From the NCBI GenBank assembly GCA_002478765.1, contig DLQO01000010.1, forward strand, positions 1-11,299: a stretch of DNA of 11,299 nucleotides, written 5' to 3'. The translations under genes and the position numbers were made by a program. The notes beneath the pieces were generated by a model, which was given only the letters and a program-made list of their open reading frames with translations, had not been told where the DNA came from and did no database searches. This document shows, one piece after another, positions 1 through 6,945 of the stretch. The stretch's first letter is position 1; every line of letters begins with the position of its first letter. The DNA is from Flavobacteriales bacterium UBA7430 (lineage in GTDB: Bacteria > Bacteroidota > Bacteroidia > Flavobacteriales > UBA7430).

Positions 1-2
1 CA

Positions 3-1127
3 ATAATCCGTCGGTTTTTAAGTAAAAGCATACTGCCCATATTTGATTTTTCATTTATTTTTTCTGGAATGATGTATCTTAAAATGTATTGGGAAATAAA
101 CCATAGATACATTACCGGTGGAACGTATCCAGAAATTTTAACACTCGGATTAATCCCAATGTACATTACAGTTTGGCTTACTGTATTTAAATTAAGTGGG
201 GTATACGACAAACCTTTTAAACTTGATAAACTCATACGAGGTAGTTTGTATGGTGTTGCTTCACTTTTGGTTATTTATGCACTCTTACCAGAACCTTTAC
301 GATTTTCAAGAGCCATTATTTTACTCGGATCTGCATGGGCAGGAGTTTCAGTACTCATCAGTAGGATTTTATTCAGAATTATTGGTCTAAAATCTTTTCA
401 ATGGGGCGAAAGCTTGAGTAAACGTTTTCTAATTGTAGGTTCTGAAAAAGAATCTGTGCGAATACACGACCTACTCAATCAAACCGAAATAAAAATGGGT
501 TTCGTTGGTTTTATCCACTCGGAAAAACCAAACCAGCCAAGTCACCAATATGTTGGCCTAAGCCATCAATTAGAAGAAGCTGTGTTACTATACGCAATCG
601 ATGAAGTGGTTTTTTGTTCGAAAAATTTATCTGCGCAAGAGATTATTGAACACATGTCCAAGCTTGATAAACATTCTCTTGATTTTAAAATTGCTCCTGA
701 AGAAAGTATGTATGTCATTGGATCTAACTCCATCAATACAAAAGGAGAGTTTTACGGATATGACCTCAGTAGTATAAACAAAATTGAAAACCGAAGAAAT
801 AAAAGAACCTTTGACATCTTTTCAGCGCTCATCATAATATCAATTTCTCCAATTTTTATGTTATTAGGAGCCAGCCCTAAAGCCTTACTCAAAAATACGA
901 TGAGCGTTCTTTTGGGGTTCAAAACCTGGGTGTCCTATTACGGAACGATTGATGTAAATCATCTACCCACCCTAAAGGAGGGCATTATCAGTCCTCTGTC
1001 GCATTTAAAATCCGAACAATCTAAAAACACAGCATCAAAACTCAACATGCTGTATGCTAAGGATTATAGAGTAAAGAATGATGTGAATTTTTTATTAAAG
1101 AATTTAAAACGTTTGGCACGCTATTAG
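3..1127 (+). CDS. Membrane glycosyltransferase/sugar-transferase-like protein, 3' part (5' end outside window)
   Basis: The reading frame is open from the left edge, so the ATG at 69 is internal and the true start lies upstream. The visible 374 residues contain about four hydrophobic segments (roughly 10-30, 45-67, 77-96 and 103-126). A soluble Rossmann-like domain begins near residue 140 with KRFLIVGSEKES, resembling the CoA-binding/NDP-sugar domain of undecaprenyl-phosphate sugar transferases. A last hydrophobic segment (269-289) follows KRTFDIFSALIII, which resembles the start of the bacterial sugar-transferase domain. The catalytic core expected next is absent, while the final 20 residues resemble that family's tail. 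From general knowledge of Bacteroidota, such proteins often carry a GT2 domain at the N-terminus; that part would be outside this window. The likely role is cell-surface polysaccharide or lipid glycosylation at the inner membrane. The domain reading is moderately secure; the substrate is unknown. Confidence 0.7.
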   Translation: MIRRFLSKSILPIFDFSFIFSGMMYLKMYWEINHRYITGGTYPEILTLGLIPMYITVWLTVFKLSGVYDKPFKLDKLIRGSLYGVASLLVIYALLPEPLRFSRAIILLGSAWAGVSVLISRILFRIIGLKSFQWGESLSKRFLIVGSEKESVRIHDLLNQTEIKMGFVGFIHSEKPNQPSHQYVGLSHQLEEAVLLYAIDEVVFCSKNLSAQEIIEHMSKLDKHSLDFKIAPEESMYVIGSNSINTKGEFYGYDLSSINKIENRRNKRTFDIFSALIIISISPIFMLLGASPKALLKNTMSVLLGFKTWVSYYGTIDVNHLPTLKEGIISPLSHLKSEQSKNTASKLNMLYAKDYRVKNDVNFLLKNLKRLARY

Positions 1128-1140
1128 GAGTATATGCAAC

Positions 1141-1171
1141 TTTGTTCAAAAGGTCAATTATTGTATCTTCG
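1141..1171 (+). promoter_or_regulatory. Bacteroidota-type promoter for the E2 gene
   Basis: TTTG at 1141-1144 is followed after exactly 19 bases by TATCTTCG at 1164-1171. This fits the Bacteroidota sigma-factor consensus TTTG-N19-TAnnTTTG with one mismatch in the -7 box. Transcription would start about 6-8 bases downstream, giving a leader of roughly 30 bases before the ATG at 1211. The position between two genes supports it. Confidence 0.6.
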
Positions 1172-1210
1172 TCGGACAAATGTTAAATTTTAGAAAATCA
1201 AAATATTTTT

Positions 1211-2509
1211 ATGGCTCAGGTGGAATTGATAATGCCAAAAATGGGAGAAAGCGTTGCAGAAGCAACGGTAATCAAGTGGCTCAAAAATGTTGGGGACCCG
1301 ATCGAAATTGATGAATCCATTATTGAAATTGCAACCGATAAAGTAGATTCAGAAATACCTTCAACCGTTGATGGCATCTTAACCAAACAACTTTTCAAAG
1401 AAGATGAGGTTGTGCAAATAGGTCAAGCAATAGCAATCATTGAGACAAATGCTAAGGTAGAAGTGCGTACAGAAACAAAAAAAACAGAAGTACCTCCTGC
1501 TGAAACCTTAAAAAAAGAAGTTAAAATTGCTGAACAAATTGTTGAGAAAGCAATAGAAACAAATACAATACCCGATGTAAAGTCTACAAATAAATTCTTT
1601 TCCCCACTCGTTCGATCAATTGCTCAAGAAGAAGGGATTGAGACCCAAGAGTTGGAAACTCTTTCAGGATCTGGGAAAGACGGTAGGATTACAAAAAATG
1701 ACATTTTAGAACACGTTGCCAAAAAATCAATAATACCCTCGATAGCTCAAACATCTTCAAACACGAATGCTACAAAAACTGTAGGTATCCCAAGTATGCA
1801 AGGGGATGAAATTATTGAAATGGACCGAATGCGCAAAATGATTGCCAATCACATGGTTCTATCTAAGCAAGTTGCTCCACATGTAACCTCCTTTGTAGAA
1901 GCAGATGTAACCAATCTTGTTCATTGGAGAAATAAAGTCAAAGATGAGTTCCTCAGCAGTCAAGGAGAGAAAATCACATTTACACCAATATTTGTTGAGG
2001 CTATCGTTAAAGCCATAAAAGATTTTCCGATGATTAACATCTCGGTAGATGGTACTAACATCATCAAAAGAAAACACATAAACATCGGTATGGCCGCAGC
2101 ACTCCCTTCCGGAAACCTTATCGTTCCGGTAATAAAAGATGCGGATCAGATAAATCTCATTGGATTAACGAAAAAAGTGAATGACTTGGCTAGAAGAGCC
2201 CGATCTAACGATCTAAAACCTGATGAAATTTCTGGAGGTACCTTCACGCTAACCAATGTAGGTGGATTTGGCAACGTTATGGGTACACCCATCATCAATC
2301 AACCTCAAGTTGCTATTATGGCCGTTGGTGCAATCGTAAAGAAGCCAGCAGTGATAGAAACTGAACACGGTGATGTCATTGCCATTCGCCATAAGATGTT
2401 TTGTTCGTTGTCCTACGATCACAGAGTCGTTGACGGCTCTTTAGGAGGAATGTTCTTAAAAAGATTTTCAGATTATCTAGAAGGATTTGATCCTAAAACA
2501 AGCATATAA
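1211..2509 (+). CDS. Dihydrolipoamide acyltransferase, E2 of a 2-oxoacid dehydrogenase complex (branched-chain type likely)
   Basis: E2 moves the acyl group from E1 to CoA through a swinging lipoyl arm and forms the core of the complex. The layout is complete in 432 residues. One lipoyl domain spans about 2-78, with the lipoylated lysine K44 in ATDKVDSE. A charged, flexible linker follows (80-127). A peripheral-subunit-binding domain lies at about 129-169 (FFSPLVRSIAQEEGI to DGRITKNDIL). The catalytic domain (about 200-430) carries H404 and D408 in SYDHRVVDG. The MPKMGESVAEATV start resembles branched-chain 2-oxoacid (BkdB-like) E2 proteins, but 2-oxoglutarate E2 is similar, so the substrate is inferred. 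ATG at 1211 gives the canonical N-terminus. No E1 or E3 gene is adjacent. A promoter match precedes it and a strong terminator follows, suggesting a single-gene transcript. Confidence 0.93.
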   Translation: MAQVELIMPKMGESVAEATVIKWLKNVGDPIEIDESIIEIATDKVDSEIPSTVDGILTKQLFKEDEVVQIGQAIAIIETNAKVEVRTETKKTEVPPAETLKKEVKIAEQIVEKAIETNTIPDVKSTNKFFSPLVRSIAQEEGIETQELETLSGSGKDGRITKNDILEHVAKKSIIPSIAQTSSNTNATKTVGIPSMQGDEIIEMDRMRKMIANHMVLSKQVAPHVTSFVEADVTNLVHWRNKVKDEFLSSQGEKITFTPIFVEAIVKAIKDFPMINISVDGTNIIKRKHINIGMAAALPSGNLIVPVIKDADQINLIGLTKKVNDLARRARSNDLKPDEISGGTFTLTNVGGFGNVMGTPIINQPQVAIMAVGAIVKKPAVIETEHGDVIAIRHKMFCSLSYDHRVVDGSLGGMFLKRFSDYLEGFDPKTSI

Positions 2510-2516
2510 ATATTAG

Positions 2517-2549
2517 AAAGCATCAACTTCTGTTGATGCTTTGCTTTTT
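2517..2549 (+). terminator. Intrinsic terminator after the E2 gene
   Basis: AAAGCATCAAC (2517-2527) and GTTGATGCTTT (2532-2542) form a perfect 11-bp stem with the four-base loop TTCT. GC and a run of five T (2545-2549) follow. It begins 8 bases after the E2 stop codon and ends 10 bases before the ATG of the exonuclease gene. Confidence 0.85.
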
Positions 2550-2559
2550 ATCAAAAGTT

Positions 2560-3333
2560 ATGAATTTACAACTAAGCAGACCCCTAGCCTTTTTTGATCT
2601 TGAAACAACGGGTATTCAAATTGGAAAAGACAAAATCGTAGAAATATGCATCCTAAAAGTACAAATGGATGGCACAGAAGAATGTAAAACCTGGAGAGTA
2701 AATCCAGGCATGCCAATTCCAAAAGAATCATCTGATGTTCATGGAATTACTGATGAAATGGTTAAAGATTCGCCGCTTTTCCCACAAATTGCAAATGAAG
2801 TTCACAATTTCATCAAAGACGCAGATCTTTCGGGGTACAACTCAAATCGATTTGACCTACCCTTGTTGGCTGAAGAGTTTTTAAGATCAGATGTGGATTT
2901 TGAAATGAAAAACAGACGATCAATAGATGTACAATCTGTATTTTTCAAAATGGAACCAAGAACTCTGACGGCTGCCTATCGTTTTTACTGCAATAAAGAG
3001 CTTCTCGGAGCTCATGGCGCCGAAGCCGACACCAGAGCAACCTACGAAATTTTAAAAGCACAAGTAGAACGATACAATGAGTTGGATGGAGACTCTGAGT
3101 CCATGGCAGAATTTACAAAACCTGCACAACCAAATGCTGACCTTGCGGGGATGATAAAATTTAACGCAAAGGGGCAAGAAATCTTTAATTTTGGAAAACA
3201 CAAGGGCAAAGCAGTATCTGAAGTGTTAGATCGAGAACCCGGTTATTATTCCTGGATGCAAAATGCAGACTTTCCCGTATACACCAAGAAAGTGTTGACA
3301 GCCATCAAACTCAGAAATTTCAACAACCAATGA
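2560..3333 (+). CDS. DnaQ-type 3'-5' exonuclease with ExoX-like C-terminal module
   Basis: This is a 257-residue DEDDh exonuclease, which removes nucleotides from 3' ends using two metal ions. The motifs are intact: ExoI FFDLETTG (D13, E15), ExoII around SGYNSNRFDLPLL (D99), and ExoIII AHGAEADTRAT (H152, D157). After a linker, residues about 207-240 (FNFGKHKGKAVSEVL, then GYYSWM) resemble the small GK-H-KGK module at the C-terminus of exodeoxyribonuclease X-like proteins. The ATG at 2560 is preferred: an upstream TTG at 2533 and ATG at 2536 lie inside the terminator hairpin and would add residues unlike the family. It is probably not the replicative epsilon subunit, given the extra C-terminal module and the position beside an FAH gene; a repair or nucleic-acid turnover role is inferred. 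Its stop overlaps the next start. Confidence 0.88.
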   Translation: MNLQLSRPLAFFDLETTGIQIGKDKIVEICILKVQMDGTEECKTWRVNPGMPIPKESSDVHGITDEMVKDSPLFPQIANEVHNFIKDADLSGYNSNRFDLPLLAEEFLRSDVDFEMKNRRSIDVQSVFFKMEPRTLTAAYRFYCNKELLGAHGAEADTRATYEILKAQVERYNELDGDSESMAEFTKPAQPNADLAGMIKFNAKGQEIFNFGKHKGKAVSEVLDREPGYYSWMQNADFPVYTKKVLTAIKLRNFNNQ

Positions 3334-3929
3334 AAATCATTTGTATTGGCAGAAACTACGGTGGACAGGATAAAGGATTTAAAAGTCCACTTCCTGAAGT
3401 ACCCCTATTTTTTGTAAAGCCTGATACGGCACTTCTGAGAACCAACACTTTTTATTTACCACCTTACAGCAGCAACATTCATTATGAAATCGAGTTGGCT
3501 GTAAAAATCAAAAAGGTAGGAAAGTGTATATCCAAAAAATTTGCACCCAACTATTACGATGAAATTAGCCTAGGTCTTGACTTTACGGCTAGAGACTTAC
3601 TCGATGAATGCATTAAAAAAGGAATGCCTTGGGAAATCGCAAAAGGATTTGACAGTTCTGCTCCTATAGGTCAATGGTACCACAAAAAGGACCTTACAAA
3701 TCTCGATTTTTATTTATTGAAAAATGGAGAAAAAGTACAGCAAGGAAACCCCTCTCAAATGCTCTTTGATGTGGATACCATTATTGAGTATGTTTCAAAA
3801 TTTTTAACCTTAAAAAAAGGGGACTTAATTTTTACTGGAACACCTTCGGGAGTGGGTGAAATAAAGTCTGGGGATCTGTTTCAGGGATTTCTCAACCAGA
3901 AAAAAACTATAGAACTCAAAGTAAGATGA
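3330..3929 (+). CDS. Fumarylacetoacetate hydrolase (FAH) family enzyme
   Basis: This 199-residue single-domain protein has the length of the minimal FAHD1/YcgM-like members, which act on acylpyruvates or on oxaloacetate (decarboxylase/tautomerase). It starts directly with the catalytic-fold motif MKIICIGRNY. Metal ligands are present: E53 and E55 in HYEIELAVKI, and D84 in GLDFTARDL. K105 in AKGFDSSAPIG and the FTGTPSGVG loop (168-176) are also family-typical. The start ATG shares ATGA with the stop of the exonuclease gene (4-base overlap), so the two are probably co-translated. The exact substrate cannot be read from sequence; cleaning up tautomers or acylpyruvates is the safest inference. 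The downstream 66 bases to the convergent gene hold no clear terminator. Confidence 0.88.
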   Translation: MKIICIGRNYGGQDKGFKSPLPEVPLFFVKPDTALLRTNTFYLPPYSSNIHYEIELAVKIKKVGKCISKKFAPNYYDEISLGLDFTARDLLDECIKKGMPWEIAKGFDSSAPIGQWYHKKDLTNLDFYLLKNGEKVQQGNPSQMLFDVDTIIEYVSKFLTLKKGDLIFTGTPSGVGEIKSGDLFQGFLNQKKTIELKVR

Positions 3930-3986
3930 TTCTTTACGATGTCTTATGACAACAATCATAACAAGGAGTGTAGACAAATCTGAAAC

Positions 3987-4006
3987 AAAAAACCGTCAGC
4001 TTTTTT
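3987..4006. terminator. Possible weak bidirectional terminator between convergent genes
   Basis: AAAAAA (3987-3992) and TTTTTT (4001-4006) can pair around an eight-base middle and give a T run on either strand. It overlaps the 3' end of the minus-strand gene. The stem is almost all A-T, so this is a weak call. Confidence 0.25.
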
Positions 4007-5525
4007 CCTTGATAATTTCGGAAATTGGCCTTTCCTCAATGTGACTCTCCAACCATGAAAGAATATCCAAATACAAAAAGGCTCTTTTTTCATAAGGATG
4101 GTCCTCATAAAGCTTTAGAGTCTTATAAAGCTTTTTCAACTCCTCTTTAACTTGATTTGGGAAAATATACCCCAACTTTCTTACAAACTTAATTAGTTCC
4201 TTCTGTACCTCATACAAGTCATCCATTTTGATTAAGAACTTATAGGTCTCTTTAATTTGTTTGTCAAGATGTAAATCAACACCTGATTCATAGTGAGCAA
4301 TCAGACTTAAAACACGTGAAAAGCACATTAAATCCTCACGAACCTTAAGATCTTTGTTGTCTATAATCTGGCTGAGGTATGCTATGCAATTTTTATAATC
4401 GGCGGAGCCAAAATAGAGACATGAAATCTTGTAATAGAGCACCATAATATGATGGTTATCCAATCGATCTTTATACTTACGGATGCCCTTAATAATTTCA
4501 TCGACAGAGGAAATACCTTCTTGAAAGTTACCTTTTAAAAAATGTAAATTGAGTTTGTTGTTGTGCAAGTATAAAAACCTCAACACCTCAATATTGTCAT
4601 TATTCGGGAATTTATCTGAGCTTATGGATTTTTCAAAATCAAGCAATGATTGCTCTAATTTGTTTGTATTTCTAATCAGGTATAAAGATTCCATCAGATA
4701 ATGATTTCCTCGAATATAAAAAACCGGATTGAATGCAATCATCGATCTATTGTCGTGAAATAACTCCACCCATTTTTTTGAATACTTGTAACAAGATAAA
4801 AAATCTTGAACCGTAAAAGCATACCAAAGGAACGTTTTATACAACCAAAGTTTTTCACGAAAGCCCATGACCTCCCATTCGTACGTTGGTAACTCTTGCT
4901 CGAAAAAAGATGTCACTTGGTTGTGCTCATTTTCATTTTTCACATAACCTGTTTTAAGCATCTTACCGTACAATTTAAGTGATAAGTTTGACAGCTTGCT
5001 AGTGAGTGAGTTTTTGTTGGTTAATTCTGTTGCTTCACGGGTCAACTCATCAGACCTTGAACTTATGCTTCTTGTTATGTATTGTGATTCGATAATCTTC
5101 TCGAACTCAACAATTTCTACAGCACTGTTGTTCTCGTTATATTCAACAGCCAAGGACTTTGCCTTTTCCAACACTTTAAGGCTTTGTTTGTAAAGTCCTT
5201 TGTGATATAAAATGGTAGCAAAATCCAATTGCTCTCTTATTTGTGTTCGAATGTTTTGATGTAAAGGATTCAGTCGTAAACTGATTAATATCTGCTTGTA
5301 TAAATGTGCTTTTAAATTGGAAAATTGAGCTTTTGTAACGATTCCCTTCCTGATGATAAGATCCTCGTCAAGTCCTTCGCACTTGTTTATATGATCAAAC
5401 AACGCGATAAACTTAGAGTCCGTATTTACCCCTACCCGACCAACATAAACCTTAAATTGTCGTTTTTCAGATTTTGAGAGTGACTTTATTAAAATAAATA
5501 AAGGATCTTTTTGGTTATTGATCAT
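3996..5525 (-). CDS. Helical, TPR-like protein of unknown function (509 aa)
   Basis: I do not recognise a characterised family. The protein has no signal peptide and no membrane segment, so it is probably cytoplasmic. It appears helical throughout and is rich in K, L, E, Y and N. The N-terminus (KDPLFILIKSLSKSEKRQFK, residues 6-25) is basic and looks like a conserved opening of a group of Bacteroidota hypothetical proteins, which is recollection and not a search result. TPR-like pairs of helices appear near residues 102-128 (LYHKGLYKQSLKVLEKA), 326-348 (LHFLKGNFQEGISSVDEI) and 364-388 (YYKISCLYFGSADYKNCIAYL). No catalytic motif is visible. It is divergently oriented from leuA across 212 bases and converges on the FAH gene. 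Protein-protein scaffolding is a reasonable guess, nothing more. ATG at 5525 is the only good start. Confidence 0.85.
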   Translation of the reverse strand: MINNQKDPLFILIKSLSKSEKRQFKVYVGRVGVNTDSKFIALFDHINKCEGLDEDLIIRKGIVTKAQFSNLKAHLYKQILISLRLNPLHQNIRTQIREQLDFATILYHKGLYKQSLKVLEKAKSLAVEYNENNSAVEIVEFEKIIESQYITRSISSRSDELTREATELTNKNSLTSKLSNLSLKLYGKMLKTGYVKNENEHNQVTSFFEQELPTYEWEVMGFREKLWLYKTFLWYAFTVQDFLSCYKYSKKWVELFHDNRSMIAFNPVFYIRGNHYLMESLYLIRNTNKLEQSLLDFEKSISSDKFPNNDNIEVLRFLYLHNNKLNLHFLKGNFQEGISSVDEIIKGIRKYKDRLDNHHIMVLYYKISCLYFGSADYKNCIAYLSQIIDNKDLKVREDLMCFSRVLSLIAHYESGVDLHLDKQIKETYKFLIKMDDLYEVQKELIKFVRKLGYIFPNQVKEELKKLYKTLKLYEDHPYEKRAFLYLDILSWLESHIEERPISEIIKEKS

Positions 5526-5737
5526 CGTAATTATTTAGACTTTAAATACTTAATTATCAACTACAAACACTCACAACCAAGGAGTTAAACATTGTAATTA
5601 ATTAAAAACCTGATTCCCTATTAAAAGACCAAATTATAAATTCGTATTAGATTTAAAAAACGAAAGAGGAAGATATTTTTTCAGAGCCCTATTTTTCTGA
5701 GAAATATCTAAAATTGGTAATTTATTTAAGCCCCAAA
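5526..5737. promoter_or_regulatory. Divergent intergenic region between the TPR-like gene and leuA
   Basis: These 212 very A/T-rich bases must contain the promoters of both neighbours. I could not find a convincing TTTG-N19-TAnnTTTG match in either direction; TAGATTTA at 5648-5655 fits the -7 box at 7 of 8 positions but has no -33 partner. There is no ATG on the + strand here, so no ordinary Leu-rich leader peptide is encoded. The notable element is the hairpin at 5671-5709. Confidence 0.5.
5671..5709 (+). promoter_or_regulatory. Long inverted repeat upstream of leuA (operator or leader hairpin)
   Basis: AGATATTTTTTCAG (5671-5684) pairs with CTGAGAAATATCT (5697-5709): 10 bp including one G-T pair, a single bulged T, then 3 bp, around a 12-base loop. 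It ends 28 bases before the leuA ATG. No T run follows, so it is not a standard intrinsic terminator. It could be a dyad operator for a regulator or a 5' leader stem affecting translation. Confidence 0.45.
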
Positions 5738-6898
5738 ATGAGCGGTAAAAATGTACAAATTTTCGACACAACCCTAAGAGATGGAGAACAAGTTCCAGGT
5801 TGTAAGCTTAATACACAGCAAAAGTTAGTCATAGCAGAGCGACTTGACCAACTTGGTGTTGATATTATGGAAGCAGGTTTCCCTATTTCCAGCCCCGGTG
5901 ACTTCACCTCGGTAGAAGAAATCTCTAAAATAGTAAAAAATGCATCGGTATGTGCCCTCTCAAGATCTGTTGAGAAAGACATAAAAATCGCTGCAGAGGC
6001 ATTGAAGTATGCAAAACGCCCACGAATACACACGGGAATTGGTACCTCTGATCTTCACATCAAACATAAATTCAATTCGACCCAAGAAAAAATCATTGAA
6101 CGAGGGGTTTCTGCTGTAAAGTATGCGAAATCGTTTGTAGAAGATGTTGAATTCTATGCAGAAGATGCTGGTCGAACGGACAACGAATATTTAGCACGAG
6201 TTTGTGAGGCTGTCATCAAAGCCGGTGCAACAGTTCTAAACATGCCCGATACAACAGGTTACTGTCTTCCTGAGGAATACGGTGCAAAGATCAAGTATTT
6301 AATGGAAAATGTTAAGGGCATAGAAAACGTGATTATTTCTTGTCATTGCCACAATGATTTGGGGCTTGCAACAGCAAATTCCATATCAGGTGTTCTTAAC
6401 GGTGCGAGACAGATTGAATGCACCATCAATGGAATTGGTGAACGAGCAGGAAATACAGCATTGGAAGAAGTCGTCATGATCATGAGGCAACATGCTTCAT
6501 TAGACCTTCACACAAACATCAACCCAAAGCTTTTATTTGATACGAGTAGAATGGTATCTGAAAGTATGGGTATTTATGTTCAGCCGAACAAAGCTATTGT
6601 AGGTGTAAATGCATTTGCACATAGTTCTGGAATCCATCAAGATGGTGTTATTAAAAATCGTAAGACCTACGAGATTATTGATCCGGACGAAGTTGGAGCA
6701 TCCGAGTCAGCCATCATACTTACTGCAAGGAGCGGACGAGCAGCTCTTGCATACAGAGCAAACAAGATTGGCTACAACTTGAGTAAAATCGAGTTGGATC
6801 ATGCCTACAAAACCTTTCTTGATTATGCAGATGAGAAGAAAGAGATTGTCGATGAAGACATTCACGAAATCATTAAAAAATCAGTTCATTTAGCGTAA
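5738..6898 (+). CDS. leuA: 2-isopropylmalate synthase, short form lacking the C-terminal regulatory domain
   Basis: LeuA condenses 2-oxoisovalerate with acetyl-CoA, the committed step of leucine synthesis. The TIM-barrel domain is complete: R14 and D15 in [13 protein letters not shown], the metal ligands H203 and H205 in SCHCHNDLG, and the [14 protein letters not shown] motif (231-244). [20 protein letters not shown] (293-312) distinguishes LeuA from homocitrate and citramalate synthases. The protein ends at residue 386, shortly after the subdomain following the barrel. The E. coli enzyme has about 520 residues and continues into a leucine-binding domain that is missing here; short LeuA proteins are, to my knowledge, usual in Flavobacteriia. 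I chose ATG 5738 ([10 protein letters not shown]) over the in-frame TTG at 5714, which adds eight atypical residues. It is first in a run of same-strand leucine genes; leuC follows after 45 bases. Confidence 0.95.
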   Translation: MSGKNVQIFDTTLRDGEQVPGCKLNTQQKLVIAERLDQLGVDIMEAGFPISSPGDFTSVEEISKIVKNASVCALSRSVEKDIKIAAEALKYAKRPRIHTGIGTSDLHIKHKFNSTQEKIIERGVSAVKYAKSFVEDVEFYAEDAGRTDNEYLARVCEAVIKAGATVLNMPDTTGYCLPEEYGAKIKYLMENVKGIENVIISCHCHNDLGLATANSISGVLNGARQIECTINGIGERAGNTALEEVVMIMRQHASLDLHTNINPKLLFDTSRMVSESMGIYVQPNKAIVGVNAFAHSSGIHQDGVIKNRKTYEIIDPDEVGASESAIILTARSGRAALAYRANKIGYNLSKIELDHAYKTFLDYADEKKEIVDEDIHEIIKKSVHLA

Positions 6899-6899
6899 A

Positions 6900-6945
6900 T
6901 TGTGCTTCTATAATTAAGCACAAACAACCTTAAAAAAAAAGTTGT
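6900..6945 (+). promoter_or_regulatory. Two adjacent hairpins between leuA and leuC
   Basis: TTGTGCTT (6900-6907) and AAGCACAA (6916-6923) form a perfect 8-bp stem with an 8-base loop. Directly after it, ACAAC (6924-6928) can pair with GTTGT (6941-6945), with a loop containing nine A. The second stem includes the first two bases of the leuC GTG start. No T run follows either stem, so they are more likely RNA stability, processing or translation elements than a full terminator. The first stem is convincing; the second is weak. Confidence 0.5.

Noticed and set aside
196..390. Plus-strand 64-codon open frame inside the glycosyltransferase-like gene
   Set aside because: It lies in another frame of a clearly coding region and its translation looks random.
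3944..3961. TTATGA/TCATAA inverted repeat after the FAH gene
   Set aside because: A 6-bp A/T stem without a T run is expected by chance in such base composition.
5714..5737. Upstream TTG start for leuA
   Set aside because: It adds eight residues without family support, and ATG 5738 gives the usual N-terminus.
5722..6033. Minus-strand 103-codon open frame across the start of leuA
   Set aside because: It is antisense to the highly conserved LeuA catalytic region, has no family resemblance and no supporting signals.
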